Part shown: positions 57,287 to 64,000 of the stretch, in pieces
Layout: each line of letters begins with the position of its first letter
Numbering within the stretch: the stretch's first letter is position 1
Assembly (NCBI RefSeq): GCF_003478995.1
Contig: NZ_QUGI01000001.1
Location: forward strand, 205,762-269,761
DNA length: 64,000 bases
Direction of reading: 5' to 3'
From: Pseudoflavonifractor sp. AF19-9AC
GTDB taxonomy: Bacteria; Bacillota; Clostridia; Oscillospirales; Oscillospiraceae
Position numbers and translations under genes: made by a program
The notes under the pieces: generated by a model
Told to the model about the DNA's origin: nothing
What the model saw: the letters and a program-made list of their open reading frames with translations, nothing else
Databases searched by the model: none

Positions 57287-57669
57287 TCCTCGTCCAGATG
57301 GATGTGTTCGTTGGCGGGATTGGCGGGCTTGACGATGTCAGGATTGCGCAGCATCTCCAGGATGTGGGCGCCCTGATCGATGGAGTCGTCCCGAACAAAG
57401 GTGAGTTCGGGGGTGTTGCGCAGGTTGAGGGTGTGGCCCAACTCCCGGCGCAGATAGCCGGCGGCGGACTTCAGCCCCTTAAGCACCTGCTCACAGTCGC
57501 TCTTGTCCAGTACGCTGATATAAATTTTGGCGTATTTCAAATCAGGGGTGGTATCCACCGCGGTCACGGAGATCATTCCGGTTACCCGGGGATCCTTGAC
57601 CGTGGGGATGAGGGAGGACAGCTCCCGCTGAATTTCTTCGTTGATGCGTCCAATTCGGTTGCTAGCCAT
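57283..57669 (-). CDS. rbfA: Ribosome-binding factor A
   Basis: A 128-residue KH-fold 30S maturation factor, acting on the 16S 5' helix. RIGRINEEIQRELSSLI, DPRVTGMISVTAVDTTPDLK and LGHTLNLRNTPELTFVRDDS are diagnostic. It precedes nrnA with a four-base overlap. Confidence 0.96.
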   Translation of the reverse strand: MASNRIGRINEEIQRELSSLIPTVKDPRVTGMISVTAVDTTPDLKYAKIYISVLDKSDCEQVLKGLKSAAGYLRRELGHTLNLRNTPELTFVRDDSIDQGAHILEMLRNPDIVKPANPANEHIHLDEE

Positions 57670-57715
57670 GATATTGTTCTCCTTTCTGGGCAGAGGGCTG
57701 CCCGCAGGTTTTCAG

Positions 57716-58138
57716 TCAGATGGTAATGGTCATCCGGCACTGGCCGGGGATATCGTTCCGTACCGGGGGATTGCACAGCTGGTCCAGCGTGTCCGCGTCC
57801 AGGTCGGCAAGCCGCCCGCGGAAGTGGGGCACATGGGCTTCGCGGTCGTCGCCCACCCACAGGTTCCATAGCTCCACCTGTTCGCCCGGGGTGCCGTTGG
57901 TCTCCAGATAGGTGCGCAGCTGCTCTGCGTCCTCGTCAGTTGCATCCAGGTTCAGTTCGTACTGGAATGGCTTCATCTCCAGACCAAGGCTGTCCACCGC
58001 ATCCCGGTAGTATTCGTGGCCCTGGACGGAGAAACCAGGGACTTCCACTGTAAAACCGTTGGAGACAGAAATGCGGCGCAGCTCCGGGTCGTACAGGGGC
58101 ATGGGATGGTCGGCGGCCAAAAGGATGACGCGGCTCAT
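57716..58138 (-). CDS. Hypothetical protein inside the infB-rbfA operon
   Basis: A 140-residue acidic protein; the ATG at 58138 follows AGGAGG. It opens MSRVILLAADHPMPLYDPEL and continues ISVSNGFTVEVPGFSVQGHE, then a helical stretch DATDEDAEQLRTYLETNG and ends PPVRNDIPGQCRMTITI. No family is recognised. Its place between infB and rbfA, where most genomes have nothing, is unusual; a small hairpin lies in the gap to infB. Confidence 0.8.
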   Translation of the reverse strand: MSRVILLAADHPMPLYDPELRRISVSNGFTVEVPGFSVQGHEYYRDAVDSLGLEMKPFQYELNLDATDEDAEQLRTYLETNGTPGEQVELWNLWVGDDREAHVPHFRGRLADLDADTLDQLCNPPVRNDIPGQCRMTITI

Positions 58139-58272
58139 AGTGTACCTCCTGTCGCAGAGCAAAATAAGCGAAACAGGACGGGCGAAAACGCCCGCCCTGC
58201 TTTGGGGTTTCAATATTCAGGAAAGCTTCTATACCATGGGGGAACGACAGAACATTTATTCTGCCCTGTGCA

Positions 58273-60666
58273 TTACACCTCAATCTGCTCCATGAGGAAG
58301 GCCTCGATGATGTCGCCTTCCTTGATGTCCTGGAACTTCTCGAACGTAATGCCGCATTCGTAGCCGGCGGCGACCTCTTTCACGCTGTCCTTGAAGCGCT
58401 GGAGGGAGGCAATGGAGCCGTCGTAGATCACGATGTTGTCCCGCAGCAGACGCATCTGGGCGCCGCGCTGCATCTTGCCGTCCAGCACGTAGCAGCCGGC
58501 CACCATGCCCACGCCGGTGATGCGGAACACGTTGCGCACCTCGGCGCGGCCCAGGTCCACTTCCTTGAACTTGGGGGCCAGCATGCCCTTCATGGCGGCC
58601 TCGATCTCGTTGATGGCGTCATAGATGACCCGGTACATGCGCATATCCACGTTCATCCGGGCGGCGGAGTCCTTGGCGTTGGCGTCGGGACGGACGTTGA
58701 AGCCCACGATGATGGCGCCGGAGGTGGAGGCCAGCATGACGTCGCTCTCGCTGATGGCGCCCACGGCGCAGTGGATGACCCGGACCCGGACCTCGTCGTT
58801 GGAGATTTTCTCCAGGCTGGCCTTCACGGCCTCGGCGGAGCCCTGGACGTCGGCCTTGACGATGACGTTCAGATTCTTCATCTCGCCGGCCTGAATCTGG
58901 CTGAACAGGTCCTCCAGAGACACCTTGCCCACGGGGTTGGCGGCAGCGGCCTTCTGCTCGTGCTTGCGCTGCTCCACCAGCTCACGGGCCATGCGCTCGT
59001 CGGCCACGGCGTGGAAGTCGTCGCCGGCACCGGGCACCTCGCCCATACCGATGATCTCCACGGGGACGGAGGGACCGGCCTCGGTGACCTTCTGGCCCTG
59101 AGCGTTGGTCATGGCGCGGACACGGCCCACGGCGGTGCCGGCGATGATCACGTCGCCCTGCTTCAGGGTGCCGTTCTGCACCAGCAGGGTGGCCACAGGG
59201 CCGCGGCCCTTGTCCAGACGGGCCTCGATGACGGCACCGTGGGCGGAGCGGTTGGGATTGGCCTTCAGCTCCCGCATCTCAGCAGTAAGCACCACCATGT
59301 CCAGCAGGTTGTCGATGCCCATGCCGGTCTTGGCGGAGATGGGGCAGATGATGGTGTCACCGCCCCACTCCTCAGGCACCAGCTCATACTCAGTGAGCTG
59401 CTGCATGATGCGGTCGGGGTTGGCGGTGGGTTTATCCATCTTGTTGATGGCGACAATAATGGGAATCTCAGCGGCCTTGGCGTGGTTGATGGACTCCACG
59501 GTCTGAGGCATGATGCCGTCGTCGGCGGCCACCACCAGGATGGCTACGTCGGTGATCATGGCGCCGCGGGCACGCATGGCGGTAAAGGCCTCGTGGCCGG
59601 GGGTATCCAGGAAGGTGACGGGGCTGCCCTTCACATCCACCTGATAGGCGCCGATGTGCTGGGTAATGCCGCCGGCCTCGCCGGAGACCACGTTGGCGTG
59701 GCGGATATAGTCCAGAAGAGAGGTCTTGCCGTGGTCCACGTGGCCCATAACCACCACAACAGGGGCGCGGGGGACCAGATCCTCTTCCTTGTCCTCGGTG
59801 GTGTCGATGAGCTTCTCCTCGATGGTGACTACCACTTCCTTCTCCACCTTGCAGCCCATCTCCTCGGCGATGATGGCGGCGGTGTCGAAGTCAATGACGT
59901 CGCTGAGGGAGGCCATGACGCCGTTCTTGATGAGGCACTTGACCACCTCGGCGCCGGTCTTCTTCATGCGGCTGGCCAGCTCGCCCACGGAGATCTCGTC
60001 GGGGATGAGCACCTTGACGGGGGCCTTCTTGGCGATTTCCAGCTGCAGGCGGCGCAGACGCTCCTGCTCCTCCTGGCGGCGCTTGTTGCCGAAGTTGCCG
60101 GCCTGCTTGCCGCCGCGCTGACGCTGGGCGTTGCGGCCCTGGAACTTCTGCTTGCCGCCCCGGTCCTGCTGGCGCTCCGAGGTAAAGGACTCCAGACGCT
60201 CGTCGTACTTGTCCAGATTCACCGCCGGGCCGCCGCGGGTATCCACCACCTTCTTGGTGGGGATGCGGGAGACAGGCTTGGAGGGAGCCTGCTCCTGAGG
60301 CTGGCTCTGGGCCTGGGGCTGCTTGTTCTCATGATGCTGAGCGCCGGCCTGCTGGGGCTGAGCCTGCTGCTTGGGCTGGCTCTGCTGGGGAGTGGGCTTG
60401 GCCTCCGCCTTGGGGGCGGCGGGCTGCTCCTTGGCCTTGGGGTCGTGGTAGACGTCAGCGTACACCGACTCGATGGAGTCGATCTGGTTGTGCTGGGTGA
60501 GATACTCAAACACAATGGACAGCTCCTGATCGGTCAGGGGCTGCATGTGGTTCTTGGGGGGGTGGTTATACTGGGTCAGAATGTCCATGATCTCCTTGGA
60601 GGGGAGCTCCTTGGAACCCTTCTTAAAATCCTTGGCCACCTTGTGAATGGGGTATTTTATCATCAT
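58273..60666 (-). CDS. infB: Translation initiation factor IF-2
   Basis: A 797-residue GTPase that brings fMet-tRNA to the 30S subunit. The start at 60666 ([14 protein letters not shown]) is chosen because GAGGTGG lies 9 nt upstream; GTG at 60678 falls within that site. The N-terminus is Gln/Pro/Ala-rich, followed by a basic stretch, then the G domain with [20 protein letters not shown] and NKMDK, and the C-terminal domains binding fMet-tRNA ([15 protein letters not shown]). Confidence 0.97.
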   Translation of the reverse strand: MMIKYPIHKVAKDFKKGSKELPSKEIMDILTQYNHPPKNHMQPLTDQELSIVFEYLTQHNQIDSIESVYADVYHDPKAKEQPAAPKAEAKPTPQQSQPKQQAQPQQAGAQHHENKQPQAQSQPQEQAPSKPVSRIPTKKVVDTRGGPAVNLDKYDERLESFTSERQQDRGGKQKFQGRNAQRQRGGKQAGNFGNKRRQEEQERLRRLQLEIAKKAPVKVLIPDEISVGELASRMKKTGAEVVKCLIKNGVMASLSDVIDFDTAAIIAEEMGCKVEKEVVVTIEEKLIDTTEDKEEDLVPRAPVVVVMGHVDHGKTSLLDYIRHANVVSGEAGGITQHIGAYQVDVKGSPVTFLDTPGHEAFTAMRARGAMITDVAILVVAADDGIMPQTVESINHAKAAEIPIIVAINKMDKPTANPDRIMQQLTEYELVPEEWGGDTIICPISAKTGMGIDNLLDMVVLTAEMRELKANPNRSAHGAVIEARLDKGRGPVATLLVQNGTLKQGDVIIAGTAVGRVRAMTNAQGQKVTEAGPSVPVEIIGMGEVPGAGDDFHAVADERMARELVEQRKHEQKAAAANPVGKVSLEDLFSQIQAGEMKNLNVIVKADVQGSAEAVKASLEKISNDEVRVRVIHCAVGAISESDVMLASTSGAIIVGFNVRPDANAKDSAARMNVDMRMYRVIYDAINEIEAAMKGMLAPKFKEVDLGRAEVRNVFRITGVGMVAGCYVLDGKMQRGAQMRLLRDNIVIYDGSIASLQRFKDSVKEVAAGYECGITFEKFQDIKEGDIIEAFLMEQIEV

Positions 60667-60686
60667 AGGGGAAGCCACCTCGTTTC

Positions 60687-61310
60687 TTAGGGATTGTGCC
60701 GGAACTTACCGGTGAGACGCCGTGTGCCGGGGCCGGACTTGGGGGGATGGGCGGGACGGCCGGGGCCGTCCTTGCCGTGCCGTGCCGCGGCACCCGGACG
60801 GGGCGGCTTCGGCTTGGCGGGAGATTTGGGAGGGCGGGTCCCGGAGGGCTCGCTCTTTTTGGGCTCAGGGGGCGGTGCCCAGGGCTTGTGCTTGCCCTGG
60901 CGCAGGTTCTTTTCATGCTGGCGCCGCTCCTTCTGACGCTGGAGGGTTCGGTCCGCCTTTTCCCGCAGCTGCTGGGCGGCGGGGCCATAGCGCTCCGGGT
61001 CCCGCAGAGCCAGCTTATCGGCCACGGCGGCAGCCATGCCCGCGTCCGTCAGGGCCAGCATGGCGCAGGAGCCCCGGCCCAGGTGGAAGCCCAGCTCCTC
61101 CTTGGTGAAGGGGAGCTCCAGCCACAGCACGTTGCCGGCCTCACCGAAGTGGGCGCAGCGCCGGCGGGTGTTGGGGGCGGCGTCCTGAGCCAGCAGAACC
61201 AGCCTGGCGTGTCGGGCGCGGCAGACGGCGCCCACCGGCTCCTCGCCGATTTCCAGCAGGCGGGCCTTCCGGGCCACACCAAGGAGGTGGAGGATGGGAT
61301 CATTGGGCAT
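60687..61310 (-). CDS. L7Ae-family protein with long basic C-terminal tail
   Basis: A 207-residue protein. The L7Ae/YlxQ domain covers about 1-105 ([31 protein letters not shown] [17 protein letters not shown], and [13 protein letters not shown]). An extension of about 100 residues rich in Lys, Arg and Pro follows, far beyond the usual 100-residue YlxQ. It probably binds K-turn RNA; the tail may add nonspecific RNA binding. It overlaps ylxR by eleven bases. Confidence 0.85.
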   Translation of the reverse strand: MPNDPILHLLGVARKARLLEIGEEPVGAVCRARHARLVLLAQDAAPNTRRRCAHFGEAGNVLWLELPFTKEELGFHLGRGSCAMLALTDAGMAAAVADKLALRDPERYGPAAQQLREKADRTLQRQKERRQHEKNLRQGKHKPWAPPPEPKKSEPSGTRPPKSPAKPKPPRPGAAARHGKDGPGRPAHPPKSGPGTRRLTGKFRHNP

Positions 61311-61578
61311 CCTGAGGCACCTCCTTCATCTGCTGCTCCAGCGCCTCCCACACCGGGTCGGGCAGGGGGGCGGAGAAGGCCCGTTCCAGGGCCTTGGCCT
61401 TCCGGGCCTTGCTGAGGCAGGCGGGATTGGGGCACACGTAGGCGCCCCGGCCGGGGAGCTTGCCCTTGAAATCCAGGCTGACCTCTCCCTCAGGGGAACG
61501 CACCACCCGGATGAGCTCTTTTTTCGGTTTCATTTCCCGGCAGCCAAGGCACTGGCGCATGGGAATCTTTTTGGGCAT
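61300..61578 (-). CDS. ylxR: YlxR/RnpM family protein
   Basis: A 92-residue RNA-associated protein; the ATG at 61578 is preferred because it yields the standard start MPKKIPMRQCLGCREMKPK. Conserved parts are ELIRVVRSPEGEVSLDFKGK and GRGAYVCPNPACLSKARK. Recent work links YlxR (RnpM) to RNase P modulation. Located between nusA and the L7Ae gene, the universal Firmicute order. Confidence 0.94.
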   Translation of the reverse strand: MPKKIPMRQCLGCREMKPKKELIRVVRSPEGEVSLDFKGKLPGRGAYVCPNPACLSKARKAKALERAFSAPLPDPVWEALEQQMKEVPQDAQ

Positions 61579-61623
61579 GACCGCACCACCCTTACATTGG
61601 AATTGAAACTGGAGGGACAACGA

Positions 61624-62811
61624 TTAGTCCAGGGAAGTCTCCTCCTGGGCGGGAGCCTCCTCCACAGGGGCCTCGTCCTCCACGAACAGAGCCTCCTCCT
61701 GAGCCTCCATGGGCTCCAGGGGGGCGGAGGCGGGCTTGATGTCAATCTTGTAGCCGGTGAGCTTGGCGGCCAGACGGGCGTTCTGGCCCTCCTTGCCGAT
61801 GGCCAGGGACAGCTGGTCGTCGGGGACCACCACGCGGCAGCTCTTGCCCTCGGGCAGCTCCTCCACGCTGATGACGTCGGCGGGGGACAGAGCGGCGGCA
61901 ATGTACTCGGCGGGATTCTCGGAGTACTTGATGATGTCCATCTTCTCGCCCTTGAGCTCCTCCACGATGGTGTTCACGCGCTGGCCGCGGGGACCCACGC
62001 ATGCGCCGATGGGGTCCACGTTGGGGTCGGCGGACCAGACGGCCAGCTTGGTGCGGGAGCCCGCCTCCCGGGCCACGGACTTGATTTCTACGGTGCCGTC
62101 GTAGATCTCAGGCACTTCCAGCTCGAAGAGGCGCTTGACCAGACCGGGGTGGGTGCGGGAAATGAGCACCTGGGGCCCCTTGGTGGCCCGGCGGACCTCA
62201 GAGACATAGACCTTCAGACGCTGGCCCTCCACATAGTGCTCGCCCTTCACCTGCTCGTTGGCGCTGAGGTAGGCGTCGGTGAACTCGGAGCCGGAGTGGA
62301 TGCGCAGGGTGACGGAGCCGTTGCGGGGGTCGATGCGGGTGACCACGCCGGTGAGCAGCTCGTGCTCCTTGGAGGAGAACTCGTCGTACACCATACCCTG
62401 CTCGGCCTCCCGGATGCCCTGGATGATGACCTGACGGGCGGTCTGGGCGGCGATGCGGCCGAAGCTCTTGGGCTTGATCTCAATGCGCACCACGTCGCCC
62501 AGCTGGGCCTGGGGCAGAGCAATGCGGGCCTCCTCCAGGCTGATTTCAGAGGCGGGATTGTCCACGGTCTCCACCACGTCCTTCTTCAGGAAGAGGCGGA
62601 CGGTGGCGGTCTCCTGATTGGCCTCGATGACCAGGTTTTCTCCCATGCCCTCGTGGTCCCGGCGATAGGCGGAGAGGAGGGCCTGGGTGATTTTTTCCAT
62701 CATATAGCCGGGCTTGATGCCCTTTTCCTGCTCAATCTGAGCGATGGCGGCAAAAAACTCCTTGCCGTCCAGCTCGTTGCTGTTTCCCTTTTTGGCGGTT
62801 CTCTTAGCCAC
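61624..62811 (-). CDS. nusA: Transcription termination/antitermination protein NusA
   Basis: A 395-residue RNA polymerase-binding factor. It has an N-terminal domain ([20 protein letters not shown]), an S1 domain (about 130-200, [15 protein letters not shown]) and two KH domains (with [20 protein letters not shown] and [18 protein letters not shown]). The C-terminus is an acidic tail. Second gene of the operon, 20 bp after rimP. Confidence 0.96.
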   Translation of the reverse strand: MAKRTAKKGNSNELDGKEFFAAIAQIEQEKGIKPGYMMEKITQALLSAYRRDHEGMGENLVIEANQETATVRLFLKKDVVETVDNPASEISLEEARIALPQAQLGDVVRIEIKPKSFGRIAAQTARQVIIQGIREAEQGMVYDEFSSKEHELLTGVVTRIDPRNGSVTLRIHSGSEFTDAYLSANEQVKGEHYVEGQRLKVYVSEVRRATKGPQVLISRTHPGLVKRLFELEVPEIYDGTVEIKSVAREAGSRTKLAVWSADPNVDPIGACVGPRGQRVNTIVEELKGEKMDIIKYSENPAEYIAAALSPADVISVEELPEGKSCRVVVPDDQLSLAIGKEGQNARLAAKLTGYKIDIKPASAPLEPMEAQEEALFVEDEAPVEEAPAQEETSLD

Positions 62812-62830
62812 GATCTTCTCCTCCTAAATG

Positions 62831-63286
62831 TTAAAAGCGGGGGTACAGCCGTACCAGCGCAATATCTTTTTTGGTAAACTCCATGGGGGCGCCGCCCACC
62901 TGGATGGTCACGTCTCCGTCGGCGTAGGCGGTGAGCACGCCCACATAGTCCTTCCGTCCGTCCCGGGGGCGGTAGAGCTTGACCTCCACCTCCTGGCCCT
63001 GGAACTGGGCGAAGTGCTCGGGCTTTTTCAAGACCCGGTCGGCCCCGGCGGAGGACACCTCAAAGGTATAGCTTCCCTCAATGGGGTCGGCCTCATCCAG
63101 AGCGTCGGACAGGGGACGGGAGACGGCCTCGCAGTCGTCGATAGAAATGCCGCCCTCCTTGTCAATGTAGACCCGGAGGAACCACTCGCCGGCCTCCTTT
63201 ACATACTCCACATCCCAGAGGGAGCAGCCCGCGGCCTCCACAAAGGGGGCGGCCAGCTGGGCCACGGTATCGGTTACTTTTGCCAT
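62831..63286 (-). CDS. rimP: Ribosome maturation factor RimP
   Basis: A 151-residue 30S assembly factor; the ATG at 63286 follows AGGAGGTG. Typical segments are GCSLWDVEYVKEAGEWFLRV, DKEGGISIDDCEAVSRPLSD and YTFEVSSAGADRVLKK. First gene of the nusA-infB operon. Confidence 0.95.
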   Translation of the reverse strand: MAKVTDTVAQLAAPFVEAAGCSLWDVEYVKEAGEWFLRVYIDKEGGISIDDCEAVSRPLSDALDEADPIEGSYTFEVSSAGADRVLKKPEHFAQFQGQEVEVKLYRPRDGRKDYVGVLTAYADGDVTIQVGGAPMEFTKKDIALVRLYPRF

Positions 63287-63395
63287 GGGACACCTCCTGA
63301 GCGGGCCGGAAGGTGGAGCTCCGGCCGGTTTGGTCAATCAAAAAGAGCGGAGCCGAAACCCCACTCTTACCAATACTACCATAAATAACATCCAT

Positions 63396-63424
63396 ACTAT
63401 ACCACAAAGCCGAAGGGATTGCAA
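63396..63424 (-). promoter_or_regulatory. Promoter of the rimP-nusA-infB operon
   Basis: Minus-strand TTGCAA (63424-63419), 17-bp spacer, TATAGT (63401-63396), about 110 bp before rimP. Confidence 0.7.
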
Positions 63425-63588
63425 GGGGACGGGGCGAAGTTTTTTCCAAAAACAGGGCCCAGAAGCAAAAAAGATGAGAAAAAACTGGAGAAAGAGCGAG
63501 GTATTACCAGTTTCACCCCGAGAAAACGGCGCATACTAGAATGCGGATGGAACCTCCGAGGGAAAGAAGAATGGGAGGATGCGCAGAG

Positions 63589-63939
63589 ATGGGAAGACAA
63601 TGGACGGCACTTGCTCTGGCAGGCGTGCTGGCAGTGACGCTGACGGCCTGCGGTTCCGATAAAAATATGACCGACACCAACTCCACCGGCAGCATGGCCG
63701 GGCAGGCCGGATATGCACGTACCGGCCGGGCCGGCTATGCCAACCGGGGTCGGGTAACCAATGACTATATGGAGGACGCCCGCTACCGCGCCGGATCGGA
63801 CGGAAAGGTGGACGGCAAAGACAGCGCCACCTCCCGGGACCTGACTCAGGGAGCCCGGGATATGCTCCGGAACGCCGGAGACGCGGCCCGCGATGTGGGC
63901 CGGGGCGTGGAAAACGCCGCGAAGGATATCATGAAATAA
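63589..63939 (+). CDS. Small lipoprotein, unknown
   Basis: A 116-residue protein; the start at 63589 follows GGGAGG. The lipoprotein signal LAGVLAVTLTACGS gives a lipidated Cys. The mature part is repetitive (GYARTGRAGYANRGR) and ends in an amphipathic Ala/Arg-rich helix (AGDAARDVGRGVENAAKD). Such short Gly/Arg-rich lipoproteins are common in the group; no function is known. Divergent from rimP. Confidence 0.7.
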   Translation: MGRQWTALALAGVLAVTLTACGSDKNMTDTNSTGSMAGQAGYARTGRAGYANRGRVTNDYMEDARYRAGSDGKVDGKDSATSRDLTQGARDMLRNAGDAARDVGRGVENAAKDIMK

Positions 63940-63981
63940 ACCGATTGCTGCGGTTTGAATCAGTTGTAGCGAAAGGGTCCG

Positions 63982-64000
63982 CGGCAGCTTTGAGCTGCCG
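63982..64000 (+). other. Hairpin at the window edge
   Basis: An 8-bp stem cggcagct-ttg-agctgccg ends at the last base; whether a T run follows cannot be seen, so a terminator for the lipoprotein gene is possible. Confidence 0.4.

Overview
This window looks like a chromosomal segment of a moderately high-GC, spore-forming gut Firmicute, most likely Oscillospiraceae (clostridial cluster IV, Flavonifractor/Lawsonibacter/Intestinimonas-like). The pointers are AGGAGG-type ribosome binding sites, an alpha/beta-type small acid-soluble spore protein, SpmA/SpmB, T-box and RAT-antiterminator control, an L27 with a Prp-cleaved N-terminus, SLH-anchored surface proteins and MreB. The species call is inference from gene content; no rRNA marker is present.

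Layout. 1-3.2 kb is an AT-richer accessory strip: the start of an AAA ATPase, what looks like a 5' half tRNA-Ser remnant, palindromic repeats, a broken gene and one lipoprotein. It meets the core chromosome at the 3' end of a SASP gene with an odd tail. 3.8-10.1 kb carries a small membrane protein, CutC and a complete glucose PTS operon (antiterminator, EIIA, EI, HPr, EIICB) behind a LicT-type antiterminator/terminator leader. 10.1-11.7 kb is a MATE efflux gene behind a terminator-type riboswitch, probably guanidine-IV. 12.6-15.7 kb (minus) is a PheB-homoserine dehydrogenase-aspartokinase operon. 15.9-21.3 kb has a class A PBP, a DUF1292 gene, a probable 6S RNA and a PrsA/SurA-type foldase. 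21.3-24 kb is a zinc-type ABC transporter. 24-27.7 kb has DUF1934, ArgS and a Nudix hydrolase. 27.9-30.8 kb (minus) is rplU-prp-rpmA-PPC-obg. CoaBC and CoaX are divergent at 31-33 kb. A valine T-box drives a YcxB-like gene and valS (33.1-36.7 kb).

38.4-43.3 kb is the most striking locus: a cobalamin riboswitch with its own terminator in front of a 1,469-residue secreted protein. The protein combines Ig-like repeats, an alpha/alpha-toroid region, a transcobalamin-like C-terminal domain (DUF4430) and three SLH repeats, so it is a candidate surface B12-capture protein built like human intrinsic factor/transcobalamin. Downstream are two tandem ribbon-helix-helix genes, comFC, mreB, a DtxR-type regulator, MscS, two methyltransferases, rsmI, an AbrB-type regulator, spmAB and a DUF1576 protein.

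53.6-63.3 kb (minus) is the translation-factor operon rimP-nusA-ylxR-L7Ae-infB-hyp-rbfA-nrnA-truB-ribF. Between truB and ribF lies a 181-bp tandem array, each unit repeating the ribF ribosome binding site, start codon and first codons. Two other intergenic sites hold serial hairpins: four between the Nudix gene and obg, and six before rsmI, the latter flanked by a 19-bp direct repeat carrying a -10 box.
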